NCBI GenBank assembly: GCA_026392415.1
Contig: JAPLCC010000051.1
Coordinates: 45,222 to 109,221 of the forward strand
Origin: Propionibacteriales bacterium
Lineage (GTDB): Bacteria; Actinomycetota; Actinomycetes; Propionibacteriales; Nocardioidaceae
Direction: 5' to 3'
DNA length: 64,000 nt
A program made the position numbers and the translations under genes. Positions 37,263-45,489 of this stretch are shown here, in pieces (position 1 is the stretch's first letter; each line of letters begins with the position of its first letter). The notes beneath the pieces were generated by a model. It was not told where the DNA came from and ran no database searches. It saw nothing but the letters and a program-made list of their open reading frames with translations.

Positions 37263-38129
37263 ATGAGTCGCCCCACCCCCCGTCGCCCTGCGAGTTCGCG
37301 TGGGTCCACGCCGCGACCGCGCAAGATTGCCGGACAGTCCGACACCGTTCGACCCGAGGAGGTCGCGGAAGTCGAGACGGCCGACCCCGTCGAGCCGGTA
37401 GAGCCGGTCGAGGAGCCGACTGCCCCGTCGGCAGCGAGCGCGAAGACTGTTTCGGTCGACCTCTCCGCGGCCACGAAGCCGGCCGCCCCGCAGGCCCCTG
37501 ACCGGGCCGCCAGCACGCCCGCGGCCAGCGCACCGATCGACGCTCGCCCGGGCATCCTCGCCCGACCGAAGACCACCAGGGTCCTCATCGCAGTCCTCGC
37601 ACTGGTGGCCCTCGCCTCGACCGCACAGTTCGGCCTGCTCCTGTGGGGGATGATCACCGACGACGACAAGCCGGCGGTGTCCAGCGACCGGTTGTCGGTG
37701 CCCGAGGGCCGCCCCGTCGTTGCCGACGAGCTCCCTGTGCTCGACGGCGTGGACCAGGCGGCCAAGGCGGCCCAGGAGATCGTCGCGATCGACTACGAGG
37801 CCTACGACGCGGAGGTCGACAAGGCTGCGGAGTTGATGACCAGCCGTTTCGAGGAGCAGTACCGCGCCACGGCCCAGGACATCGAGACGGAGTTCGCCGC
37901 CAACAAGACGAAGGTCGAGGCCAATGTGGTGGCCCAGGGCGTCGTCCGCGCCAGCCGGACCCGGCTCGAGGCGCTGATCTTCCTCAACCAGGTCGTTTCG
38001 CGGGAGCGCGACGGCGAGCCGGAGACCGTCGTGACGCCCTACAAGGTGCTGGTCACGATGGTCCACACCGACCAGGGCTGGCTCGTCGACAGGCTCGACA
38101 CGGATCTCCCGCAAGACAAGAGCAACTAG
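37263..38129 (+). CDS. Mce-associated membrane protein (Mas), second of two
   Basis: The 288-residue protein has a long cytoplasmic N-terminus rich in Pro, Ala, Arg and Glu, including VEPVEPVEEP. A membrane helix (about residues 106-130) and a Mas domain ending DQGWLVDRLDTDLP follow. The disordered 100-residue N-terminus is much longer than in its neighbour. GAGGAG precedes ATG 37263. It ends the mce4 operon; the next gene begins behind a separate KstR site only 20 bases later. Confidence 0.83.
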   Translation: MSRPTPRRPASSRGSTPRPRKIAGQSDTVRPEEVAEVETADPVEPVEPVEEPTAPSAASAKTVSVDLSAATKPAAPQAPDRAASTPAASAPIDARPGILARPKTTRVLIAVLALVALASTAQFGLLLWGMITDDDKPAVSSDRLSVPEGRPVVADELPVLDGVDQAAKAAQEIVAIDYEAYDAEVDKAAELMTSRFEEQYRATAQDIETEFAANKTKVEANVVAQGVVRASRTRLEALIFLNQVVSRERDGEPETVVTPYKVLVTMVHTDQGWLVDRLDTDLPQDKSN

Positions 38130-38140
38130 AACACGTTACA
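38127..38140. promoter_or_regulatory. KstR operator candidate (perfect match) upstream of the ferredoxin reductase operon
   Basis: TAGAACACGTTACA matches TNNAACNNGTTNNA exactly and overlaps the TACAGT -10 box at 38137-38142. Operator, -10 box and the 6-nt gap to GTG 38149 repeat the arrangement at 52835-52857 almost base for base. Confidence 0.88.
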
Positions 38141-38142
38141 GT
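38137..38142 (+). promoter_or_regulatory. -10 box of a leaderless promoter for the ferredoxin reductase operon
   Basis: TACAGT ends 6 nt before GTG 38149. By comparison with the identical chsE1-chsE2 promoter, GTG 38149 is the start, not GTG 38146. Confidence 0.65.
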
Positions 38143-38148
38143 TCTGTG

Positions 38149-39147
38149 GTGGCCACCTCCGAGACTGTCGAGTGCGACGTCGTCATCGTCGGCGCCGGAC
38201 CCACGGGACTGTTCGCGACCTACTACGCCGGTTTCCGGGGCCTGCGGATAGCGCTGATCGACTCGCTGCCCGAGCTCGGTGGGCAGATCACGGCGATGTA
38301 CCCCGAGAAGGCGATCCTCGACGTGGCAGGCTTCCCGTCGATCAAGGGACGCGCGCTCGTGGACGGACTCGTCGCCCAGGCGCTGACGGCCGAACCGGTC
38401 CAGCTGCTCGGCCGTACCGCTGTGGACCTGGCGGTCGACGAGGACACCGGAATCACCCTGACCCTCGATGACGCGACCGTCGTCCGTGGCAAGACCCTGA
38501 TCATCACGGCGGGGATCGGGAAGTTCAGCCCGCGCCCGTTGCCTGCGGCCGAAGGCTGGATCGGGCGAGGTGTTGAGTTCTTCGTGCCCAGTTTCGCGCC
38601 CTATGCGGACAAGGACGTCGTCATCGTCGGCGGCGGCGACAGTGCTTTCGACTGGGCCCTGCACCTCGAGCCGATCGCACGCTCCGTGACCCTGGTGCAC
38701 CGTCGCGACGCCTTCCGCGCGCACGAGCGCACCGTCGAGCAGGTCCGTGCGTCCGCGACCCAATTCGTGACCAAGGCCGAGGTGACGGCGCTGCGGGACT
38801 CCGACGGCGGCACGGACGGCGAGCTCGCCGAGGTCGAGATCACGGTCGACGGCGTCGCACAGGCGCGCCCGGCGCAGGCGGTCGTCGCCGCGCTCGGTTT
38901 CATCGCCGACCTGGGCCCGCTGCAGCAGTGGGGCCTCGAGACCCACCGTCGCCACATCGTGGTCGACGGCGCCATGCGCACCAGCCTGCCGCGGGTGTTC
39001 GCGGCAGGTGACATCACCGAGTACGACGGAAAGGTCCGTCTCATCGCCGTCGGTTTCGGCGAGGCGGCCACCGCCGTCAACAACGCCGCCGTCGTCATCG
39101 ACCCGACCGCCCACGTCTTCCCGGGCCACTCGTCGGAAGGAAGCTGA
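38149..39147 (+). CDS. Ferredoxin-NADP reductase, thioredoxin-reductase-like type
   Basis: The 332-residue flavoprotein has the FAD motif VIVGAGPTGLFA and the NAD(P) motif VIVGGGDSAFDWAL. Its architecture is that of thioredoxin reductase, but it lacks the redox-active CxxC, which defines the YumC-type ferredoxin-NADP reductases. It should pass electrons from NADPH to a ferredoxin. Its operon encodes such a ferredoxin two genes downstream, so it probably feeds a steroid oxygenase; none is in the window. Expression should be KstR-controlled. Confidence 0.87.
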   Translation: MATSETVECDVVIVGAGPTGLFATYYAGFRGLRIALIDSLPELGGQITAMYPEKAILDVAGFPSIKGRALVDGLVAQALTAEPVQLLGRTAVDLAVDEDTGITLTLDDATVVRGKTLIITAGIGKFSPRPLPAAEGWIGRGVEFFVPSFAPYADKDVVIVGGGDSAFDWALHLEPIARSVTLVHRRDAFRAHERTVEQVRASATQFVTKAEVTALRDSDGGTDGELAEVEITVDGVAQARPAQAVVAALGFIADLGPLQQWGLETHRRHIVVDGAMRTSLPRVFAAGDITEYDGKVRLIAVGFGEAATAVNNAAVVIDPTAHVFPGHSSEGS

Positions 39148-39149
39148 TC

Positions 39150-39617
39150 ATGAGCTCCGGACGCAACAAGGTGAAGCTGACCGAGGAGGAGGTCGCCGGT
39201 CTCCTCGGCGAGAACCTCAAGGTGCAGGTGGCCGCCAACGGCCACGACGGTCACCCGCACCTCACCACGCTGTTCTACGTCGTTCGCGACGGCAAGATCG
39301 CGTTCTGGACCTATGGCCGCAGCCAGAAGATCGTCAACCTCGAGCGGGACCCGCGGGTCACCGCGCTCGTCGAGGACGGCGTCGACTACTTCGAGCTGCG
39401 CGGCGTCTCGATCGAGGGCCGCGCCGAGATCGTGCGCGACCACGACACGATCTTCGAGATCGGCTCGGCCGTGGCGACCCGGATGGTCGGCGCCGAGTCG
39501 TTCGACGCACTCGGCGACTTCGGCCGCGAGACCGTCGAGAAGCAGGCGACCAAACGGGTGGGCGTGATCATCCACCCCGAGAGCGTCGCCTCCTGGGATC
39601 ACCGGAAGATGACCTGA
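39150..39617 (+). CDS. PPOX-class (pyridoxamine oxidase-like split-barrel) protein
   Basis: The 155-residue protein has the split-barrel flavin-binding pattern of the PPOX family, with HLTTLFYVVRDGKIAFWTYG and LERDPRVTALVEDG. Many actinobacterial members use F420 or FMN to reduce or oxidise small molecules, and I cannot tell which cofactor applies here. GAAGGAAG lies about 6 nt before ATG 39150. Its place between reductase and ferredoxin genes inside a KstR-controlled operon suggests a role in steroid redox chemistry. Confidence 0.8.
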   Translation: MSSGRNKVKLTEEEVAGLLGENLKVQVAANGHDGHPHLTTLFYVVRDGKIAFWTYGRSQKIVNLERDPRVTALVEDGVDYFELRGVSIEGRAEIVRDHDTIFEIGSAVATRMVGAESFDALGDFGRETVEKQATKRVGVIIHPESVASWDHRKMT

Positions 39618-39631
39618 AAGGCATGACAGCG

Positions 39632-39826
39632 ATGAAGATCAAGGTCGACTTCGACCTCTGCGAGTCCAATGCACTGTGCGAGGCCATGGCGCCTGAGGTG
39701 TTCGAGCTGGATGACGACGACTTCCTCCAGATGCACACCGAACAGACCACCGACGAGAACATCGCGAACGTACGCAGGGCCGTTGCGGCCTGCCCGCGCG
39801 CTGCCATCAGTCTGGTGGAGGAGTGA
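39632..39826 (+). CDS. fdxD: Small 3Fe-4S type ferredoxin
   Basis: The 64-residue ferredoxin has Cys10, Cys16 and Cys54 followed by Pro55. Asn13 stands where a fourth Cys would bind a 4Fe cluster, so a single 3Fe-4S cluster is likely. Such ferredoxins serve P450s in mycobacteria. The neighbourhood (mce4, SDR) resembles Rv3503c (fdxD). ATG 39632 is favoured because GAAAGG stands 10 nt upstream; ATG 39623 is only one base from it. The long open frame upstream is antisense noise. The stop overlaps the next start as GTGA. Confidence 0.88.
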   Translation: MKIKVDFDLCESNALCEAMAPEVFELDDDDFLQMHTEQTTDENIANVRRAVAACPRAAISLVEE

Positions 39827-40734
39827 GCGCCGCAGAGGCGACCTCGCTCGACGGCAAGGTCGCCATCGTCACGGGTGCAGGCGCCGGGCTCGGTCGGGCC
39901 GAGGCCCTGGCGCTGGCTGCTGCCGGCGCGAGGGTGGTCATCAACGACCTCTCCGGAGCCGGGGACGACGCGGTCGAGGAGATCCGTGCGCTCGGTGGCG
40001 AGGCCGTCGTCGTCGAGGGCGACGTCAGCCAGCGCTCCACCGCCGACGCCCTGATGGCGGCTGCGGTGGACGGTTTCGGCAGCCTCGACATCGTCGTCAA
40101 CAACGCCGGGATGACGCGTGACCGGATGCTGTTCAACCTGGCCGACGAGGAGTGGGATGCGGTCATCGCCGTCCACCTGCGCGGTCACTTCCTGCTCTCC
40201 CGGAACGCCGCGTCGTACTGGCGGGGGAGGGCGAAGGAGAACGAGTCCGGGACGACGTACGGCAGCATCGTGAACACGGCTTCCGAGGCCTTCCTGGGTG
40301 GATCGCCCGGCCAGGCCAACTACGCCGCCGCGAAGGCCGGCATCGCTGCGCTGACGCTCTCCACTGCCCGCGGTCTGGGCCGGATCGGCGTCCGCGCCAA
40401 TGCGATCTGCCCTCGCGCCCGCACCGCGATGACCGCCCAGGTCTTCGGTGAGGACCAGTCCGGCCTGAAGGTCGACCCGTACTCCCCGGACCACGTCGCC
40501 CCGGTCGTTGCCTACCTCGCATCGCCGGCCGCCGAGCGGATCACCGGCCAGGTCTTCGTCGTGTACGGCGGCATGGTCGCCCTCGTGGCTGCGCCGGTCG
40601 TGGAGCAGCGGTTCGACATGTCGGGCGACCTGTGGACCGGCGAGGACCTCGACAAGCAGCTCGGCGGTTTCTTCGCCGACCGCGACCCGGCCGTCGGATT
40701 CGCGGCCGACTCGATCATGCAACTGACAGTCTGA
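39823..40734 (+). CDS. SDR, 3-hydroxyacyl-CoA / 17-beta-hydroxysteroid dehydrogenase (Rv3502c/Hsd4A-like)
   Basis: The 303-residue SDR has TGAGAGLG, NNAG, NTASEAF and YAAAK, so the catalytic set is complete. A C-terminal extension of about 50 residues after the Rossmann core recalls the hydroxyacyl-CoA dehydrogenase part of multifunctional enzyme 2. The order ferredoxin then this SDR next to mce4 matches M. tuberculosis Rv3503c-Rv3502c. Its mycobacterial relative Hsd4A acts on side-chain hydroxyacyl-CoA and on the 17-hydroxyl. GTG 39823 overlaps the ferredoxin stop. Confidence 0.85.
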   Translation: MSAAEATSLDGKVAIVTGAGAGLGRAEALALAAAGARVVINDLSGAGDDAVEEIRALGGEAVVVEGDVSQRSTADALMAAAVDGFGSLDIVVNNAGMTRDRMLFNLADEEWDAVIAVHLRGHFLLSRNAASYWRGRAKENESGTTYGSIVNTASEAFLGGSPGQANYAAAKAGIAALTLSTARGLGRIGVRANAICPRARTAMTAQVFGEDQSGLKVDPYSPDHVAPVVAYLASPAAERITGQVFVVYGGMVALVAAPVVEQRFDMSGDLWTGEDLDKQLGGFFADRDPAVGFAADSIMQLTV

Positions 40735-40747
40735 AGGCAGGGAACTC

Positions 40748-41503
40748 ATGGGTCGTCTGGAGAACAAGGTCGCCATCGTCACCGGTGGCGCGCAGGGGCA
40801 GGGCGCGGCCATCGCGCGGGCCTACGTCGCCGAGGGCGCGAAGGTCGTCATCGCCGACGTGGCCAAGGGCGAAGGCCAGGCGCTCGCCGACGAGCTCGGC
40901 GACAACGCCCACTTCATGCACCACGACGTGAGCGACGAGGCCTCGTGGACCGCGCTCGTCGAGGACGCCAACACCCGGTTCGGCCCGGTCAACGTGCTCG
41001 CCAACAACGCAGGCATTCTCCGTTTCGGCGACATCGAGCGGATGCCGGCGGCAGAGGTCGAGCTCGTGTGGCGGGTCAACCAGCTCGGTGTCTTCCTCGG
41101 CATGCAGTCGGTGGCCCGCACGATGCGCAAGAACGGCGGCGGCTCGATCATCAACGCCTCGTCGGTCGAGGGCCTCGCCGGCATGCCGTCCTGCACGGCG
41201 TACGCCGCGACGAAGTGGGCGATCCGCGGCATGACCAAGTGTGCTGCCATGGAGCTCGGTCCGAAGGGGATCCGGGTCAACTCGGTGCACCCCGGCATGA
41301 TCGACACCCCGATGACGCGGGTGCACGGCGGCGACGCGGCCATGGAGTACGGCGCCAGCAAGGTGCCGCTGCGCCGGGTCGGCGTGCCCGAGGACATCGC
41401 GCCCGTCTATGTCTTCCTGGCCAGCGACGAGTCGTCGTACATCAACGGTGCCGAGATCGCGGTCGACGGTGGAGTCACCTCCACCCACGCCTTCGGCGCC
41501 TGA
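40748..41503 (+). CDS. SDR, hydroxysteroid dehydrogenase-like
   Basis: The 251-residue classical SDR has TGGAQGQG, NNAG, NASSVEG and YAATK. It most resembles the 3-alpha/20-beta-hydroxysteroid dehydrogenase group that includes mycobacterial FabG3 (Rv2002). It starts 13 bases after the preceding SDR, with GGCAGGGA upstream, so it belongs to the KstR-controlled operon. It ends one base before the convergent kstR stop. A steroid or steroid-CoA substrate is inferred from context. Confidence 0.84.
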   Translation: MGRLENKVAIVTGGAQGQGAAIARAYVAEGAKVVIADVAKGEGQALADELGDNAHFMHHDVSDEASWTALVEDANTRFGPVNVLANNAGILRFGDIERMPAAEVELVWRVNQLGVFLGMQSVARTMRKNGGGSIINASSVEGLAGMPSCTAYAATKWAIRGMTKCAAMELGPKGIRVNSVHPGMIDTPMTRVHGGDAAMEYGASKVPLRRVGVPEDIAPVYVFLASDESSYINGAEIAVDGGVTSTHAFGA

Positions 41504-41504
41504 G

Positions 41505-42116
41505 TCAGTCGCGGAGGATCAGATGAACAGCCGTCTCCATGTGCGCAGCGGTCTCCGCTGCGGTGGAGCGGCCGGTCACCCAGGCGACCAGCGCCGAGAG
41601 CCACACGTCACCGAGGACGCGCGCCACAGCGACGTCCTCGTCGGTGATGGCGCCTTCGAGGGGCACGCCGCCGTGCATGGCGTGGGTGACGATCGAGGTC
41701 ATCGACATGCCGACGACGTGGATCTCGTTGGCGACGCTGCTGTCGGCGAACATGAAGGCCCGGGTCAGGGCCTCGGTCAGCTTCGGGTCACCCTGCATGC
41801 CCCGCGCCATCCGCTTGAGCACGTAGAGCACGCGGTCGGCCTTGTTGTCGCCCGGGATCTCGCGCTCGTTCAGGCGGCTGGACGTCTCCTCGAACTGGCG
41901 ACCCAGTGCGGAGACCAGCAGGTGGATCTTCGAGGGGAAGTAGCGGTAGAGGGTGCCCAGCGCGACGTCGGCCTGCTCGGCAACGGAGCGCATCTGGACG
42001 GCGTCGAAGCCGCCGGCCTTGGCGAGGTCGTAGGTGGCGTCGAGGATCCGCTTGCGGCGATCGCGCTGCGCGGCAGAACCAAGGTCGTCTGTCGACGTCG
42101 AGTTCGCGATGGTCAC
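41505..42116 (-). CDS. kstR: TetR-family repressor KstR of steroid catabolism
   Basis: The 203-residue protein has the KstR hallmark DNA-binding region, with ILDATYDLAKAGGFDAVQMR, VALGTLYRYFPSKIHLLVSA and, later, TRAFMFAD. Mycobacterial KstR has about 199 residues and the same opening. It represses cholesterol genes until a steroid CoA thioester binds. GTG 42116 is preceded by AGGAGA at 42121-42126; the longer GTG start at 42161 has no ribosome site. A KstR site at 42194 upstream indicates autoregulation. Its position beside mce4 and fadE34 supports the name. Confidence 0.92.
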   Translation of the reverse strand: MTIANSTSTDDLGSAAQRDRRKRILDATYDLAKAGGFDAVQMRSVAEQADVALGTLYRYFPSKIHLLVSALGRQFEETSSRLNEREIPGDNKADRVLYVLKRMARGMQGDPKLTEALTRAFMFADSSVANEIHVVGMSMTSIVTHAMHGGVPLEGAITDEDVAVARVLGDVWLSALVAWVTGRSTAAETAAHMETAVHLILRD

Positions 42117-42193
42117 GGTGTCTCCTGTGTGGGTCTGACGTTGCGGTCCACTGGGGTCCACAGATATAGGCTACTGGCAGGTAGCGCATAATT

Positions 42194-42207
42194 AGAAACA
42201 CGTTCCA
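42194..42207. promoter_or_regulatory. KstR operator candidate between kstR and the glycosyltransferase gene
   Basis: AGAAACACGTTCCA fits TNNAACNNGTTNNA with one mismatch, at the first base. It lies in the 189-base divergent region, 78 bp upstream of the kstR GTG and 98 bp upstream of the glycosyltransferase ATG. On the minus strand a TAATTA hexamer (42189-42194) touches it. On the plus strand TCCAGT occupies the same place as the -10 box of the other KstR promoters. Confidence 0.72.
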
Positions 42208-42305
42208 GTTTTGTTCGGCCCTGCTTCCACCGGGAGCTCGGCGCCGTGACTCAGCGCAAATGAGCCAGCGCCTGAGCAGTACCCCAGTGAGATAAGGAGA
42301 TCCGA

Positions 42306-43592
42306 ATGAGGATCGCAATGCTGTCCTATCGCAGCAAGCCGCACGTGGGCGGGCAGGGGATCTACATCCGCCGCCTGACCCGGGAGCTCGCGGCCCTGGG
42401 CCACACGGTCGAGGTGTTCTCCGGCCAGCCCTATCCGGAGCTCGACGAGGGAGTGACCCTCACCAAGGTGCCGAGTCTCGACCTCTACCGGCCCGGCGAC
42501 GAGTTCCGCAACCCGCGCCCGAGCGAGTACCGCGACCTGATCGACGTCGAGGAGTGGCTCACGATGCGCAGCGGCGCGTTCCCGGAGCCGCTGACCTTCA
42601 GCAAGCGTGTGATGAAGGTGCTCAAGGGCCGTCTCGACGACTTCGACATCGTCTTCGACAACCAGACCCTGGCCATGCCGCTGCTCGGCATCGAGGACCT
42701 GGGTCTTCCGCTCGCCGCGACCATCCACCACCCCATCACCATGGACCGCCGGATCGAGCTCGCCGCTGCCGTGTGGGCCAAGCGCAAGGCCGGCTCGAAG
42801 TGGCGCATCGAGCTGCCGAAGATCGGTGTGTGGCGCTGGTACTCCTTCCTCGCCCAGCAGAAGCGGACCGCGCCCCGCCTGCGCCGGGTGCTGGTGCCGT
42901 CCGAGTCGTCCAAGCGCGACATCGTCCGTGAGTTCAAGGTCGACCCGGCCCGGATCGAGACGATCCTGCTGGGCGTCGACGATCGCTTCGTGCCGCCCAC
43001 CGCGCCCCGCGTGCCCGGCCGCGTCCTTGCGATGGCCAGCGCCGACGCGCCGCTGAAGGGCATCTCCGTGCTGCTCGAGGCATTCGCCAAGCTGGTCGTC
43101 GAACGCGACCTCGAGCTGGTGCTCGTGACCAAGCCCAAGGAGGGTGGCGTCACCGAGAAGCTCATCGATCGCCTCGGCATCGCCGACCGCGTCTCGTTCG
43201 CCAGCGGCCTCACCGACGACGAGCTCGTCGCGCTCATGGGTTCGGCCGAGCTGGCCTGCGTCCCCTCGCTGTACGAGGGGTTCTCGCTGCCGACCGCTGA
43301 GCTGATGGCATGCGAGACGCCGCTCGTGGTCTCGCGGGCAGGCGCCATCCCCGAGGTCGTCGGTCCGGACGGCCTCTGCGCTGACGTGGTGGAGCCCGGA
43401 GACGTGGGAGCCCTGACCGCCGCGCTCGCCGCGCTGCTGGACGACCCGGCTCGCCGTGCCGAGATGGGCGCCGCGGGACGTCGCCGCGTCAAGGAGCTGT
43501 TCAGCTGGACCGCTGTCGCCGTGAGCACTGCGGCCGTCCTGGAAGACGTGATCGCCGAGTACAAGGCCGAGATGGCCGAGAAGAAGGCTTGA
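42306..43592 (+). CDS. Glycosyltransferase family 4
   Basis: The 428-residue enzyme has the two-Rossmann GT-B fold. The N-terminal HVGGQGIYIRRLTRELAALG is the acceptor side. ADAPLKGISVLLEAF and the EX7E-type YEGFSLPTAELMACETPLVV are the nucleotide-sugar side. AAGGAGA stands 7 nt before ATG 42306. It leads a three-gene run with a methyltransferase and a toroid-fold protein, divergent from kstR and sharing its operator region. Donor and acceptor are unknown; a lipid or steroid acceptor would fit the setting. Confidence 0.87.
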   Translation: MRIAMLSYRSKPHVGGQGIYIRRLTRELAALGHTVEVFSGQPYPELDEGVTLTKVPSLDLYRPGDEFRNPRPSEYRDLIDVEEWLTMRSGAFPEPLTFSKRVMKVLKGRLDDFDIVFDNQTLAMPLLGIEDLGLPLAATIHHPITMDRRIELAAAVWAKRKAGSKWRIELPKIGVWRWYSFLAQQKRTAPRLRRVLVPSESSKRDIVREFKVDPARIETILLGVDDRFVPPTAPRVPGRVLAMASADAPLKGISVLLEAFAKLVVERDLELVLVTKPKEGGVTEKLIDRLGIADRVSFASGLTDDELVALMGSAELACVPSLYEGFSLPTAELMACETPLVVSRAGAIPEVVGPDGLCADVVEPGDVGALTAALAALLDDPARRAEMGAAGRRRVKELFSWTAVAVSTAAVLEDVIAEYKAEMAEKKA

Positions 43593-43603
43593 GGAGAACT
43601 GAC

Positions 43604-44353
43604 ATGCTGACCGTTGACTTCGACCGCCTGGGCCTCCGGGCCGGTGACCGCGTCCTCGACATGGGCGCCGGCGCCGGTCGCCACAGCTTCGAGATGTACC
43701 GCCGCGGTGCGGACGTGATCGCCTTCGACCTCGACGCCGATGAGCTCGAGGGCGTGCGTGACCTGTTCGTCGCGATGAAGGAGGCCGGCGAGGTGCCTGA
43801 GGGCGCAGAGGCCGACGTCAAGCAGGGCGACGCGCTCGCGCTGCCCTTCGCTGACGGTGAGTTCGACCGGATCGTGTGCTCCGAGGTGCTCGAGCACATC
43901 CACGAAGACGTCGCAGCGATCCGCGAGCTGATCCGCGTCCTGCGCCCCGGCGGAACCCTGGCGGTGACCGTGCCCCGGTGGCTGCCCGAGGTCATCAACT
44001 GGAGCCTCTCGGCCGACTACCACAACGCCGAGGGTGGCCACATCCGGATCTACACCGACCACGAGCTGGTGGACAAGGTCACCAAGGGCGGCCGGTTCAA
44101 CGACGGCACGCCCGGTGAGGCGATGCTCTTCGAGGGCAAGAGCTACACGCACGGCCTGCATGCGCCGTACTGGTGGATCAAGTGTGCGGTCGGCGTCGAG
44201 AACGACAGCCACCCGCTCGCAAAGGCGTACCACAAGCTGCTGGTCTGGGAGATCATGAAGCAGCCCAAGGCACTGCAGCTGGCCGGCAAGGTGCTCGACC
44301 CGATGATCGGCAAGAGCATGGTCCTCTACTTCCGCAAGCCGGACGCGGGATGA
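43604..44353 (+). CDS. Class I SAM-dependent methyltransferase
   Basis: The 249-residue protein has SAM motif I VLDMGAGAGRHSFEM and the acidic FDLDADE after it. FDRIVCSEVLEHI is motif IV, and LRPGGTLAVTVPRW follows. The C-terminal third with HAPYWWIKCAVG is longer than in small-molecule methyltransferases and may bind the acceptor. GAGGAGA lies 7 nt before ATG 43604. The stop overlaps the next gene as ATGA. Confidence 0.86.
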   Translation: MLTVDFDRLGLRAGDRVLDMGAGAGRHSFEMYRRGADVIAFDLDADELEGVRDLFVAMKEAGEVPEGAEADVKQGDALALPFADGEFDRIVCSEVLEHIHEDVAAIRELIRVLRPGGTLAVTVPRWLPEVINWSLSADYHNAEGGHIRIYTDHELVDKVTKGGRFNDGTPGEAMLFEGKSYTHGLHAPYWWIKCAVGVENDSHPLAKAYHKLLVWEIMKQPKALQLAGKVLDPMIGKSMVLYFRKPDAG

Positions 44354-45489
44354 CGTCCGAGGTGCCGCTGAGCCGGCTGCCGTACGTCGACGGCGTGCTG
44401 AGCGCTGCCCAGGTGGCTGACACCGCGGCGGCGATCGCCGCCATGCAGGAGCCGTGGGGTTCTGTTCCGTGGACCACCGGTGAGCACGTCGACATCTGGA
44501 ACCACGTCGAGGCCGCCATGGCGATGCTCGTCGGCGGCCAGATCGAGGCGGCCGAGCGTGCCTACGCCTGGATCCCCACGGTGCAGCGCGCCGACGGCTC
44601 GTGGCCGATGAAGCTCGTCGGCGGCGTGGCCGACGACGAGCGTGGCGAGGTCAACATGTCGGCGTACTTCGCTGTCGGCCTGTGGCACCACTGGCTGGTG
44701 CGGCGCGACATCGCCTTCATCGAGAAGTACTGGCCCTCGGTTCGTGCCGGGCTGGACTTCGTGGTGTCGCTCCAGGAGAGCTTTGGCGGCATCCGCTGGA
44801 CGCCGGTCGACGACTTCTGCCTGCTCACCGGCAACTCGAGCATCTATCACTCGCTCCGTGCGGGGGTGGCGCTCGCCGACCTGATGGACGACCCGCAGCC
44901 TGAGTGGGAGCTCGCCGGCGGCCGCCTCGGTCATGCCGTACGCACCCATCCGGACCTGTTCGAGGACAAGTCGACGTACTCGATGGACTGGTACTACCCG
45001 GTGCTCGGCGGACCGGTCCGCGGTGACGCCGCCCGTGAGCTGCTGGACCGGCGCTGGAACGACTTCGTGGTGCCGGGCCTGGGCATCCACTGCGTCGACA
45101 CGAACCCCTGGGTCACCGGTGCGGAGACCTGTGAGCTCGCGATGGCGCTCGACGTGATCGGTGATCCCGAGTCGGTCAGGCGCGCGCTCACGCTGCTCAC
45201 CGAGATGCAGCACCTGCGCGAGGACGACGGCCGTTACTGGACCGGTTGGGTGTACGACGACCCGGCCCGTCCGTCCGACGGCGAACCTCGCAACGTGCAC
45301 TGGCCCGTCGAGCACACGACCTACACCGCTGCCGCGGTGGTGCTGGCCGTCGATGCCCTGGGGGAGACCTACGGGCACGCGACGCCGGGCTCGGGGATCA
45401 TGCGCGGGACCTCGTTGGCCCCGCACTTCGACGAGATCGCCCTCGAGTGCGACTGCCCCTCACCCGACCGGGTCGCCAGCCGATCCTGA
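44350..45489 (+). CDS. Alpha/alpha-toroid protein, prenyltransferase/terpenoid-cyclase-like fold
   Basis: The 379-residue protein contains QW-like repeats (QRADGSW, QESFGGIRW) typical of the alpha/alpha barrel shared by squalene cyclases, protein prenyltransferases and glycoside hydrolases. I see no DxDD or DxDTA catalytic motif, so a cyclase reaction cannot be claimed. Homologues are often labelled prenyltransferase without proof. The ATG overlaps the methyltransferase stop. The last 30 bases overlap the 3' end of the opposing methyltransferase gene. Its partners suggest a tailoring role on a glycosylated compound. Confidence 0.72.
   Translation: MTSEVPLSRLPYVDGVLSAAQVADTAAAIAAMQEPWGSVPWTTGEHVDIWNHVEAAMAMLVGGQIEAAERAYAWIPTVQRADGSWPMKLVGGVADDERGEVNMSAYFAVGLWHHWLVRRDIAFIEKYWPSVRAGLDFVVSLQESFGGIRWTPVDDFCLLTGNSSIYHSLRAGVALADLMDDPQPEWELAGGRLGHAVRTHPDLFEDKSTYSMDWYYPVLGGPVRGDAARELLDRRWNDFVVPGLGIHCVDTNPWVTGAETCELAMALDVIGDPESVRRALTLLTEMQHLREDDGRYWTGWVYDDPARPSDGEPRNVHWPVEHTTYTAAAVVLAVDALGETYGHATPGSGIMRGTSLAPHFDEIALECDCPSPDRVASRS

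Noticed and set aside
39008..39631. Upstream extension of the ferredoxin frame
   Set aside because: It overlaps the reductase and PPOX genes out of frame. Family sequence begins at MKIKVDFDLC, with a suitable ribosome site before ATG 39632.
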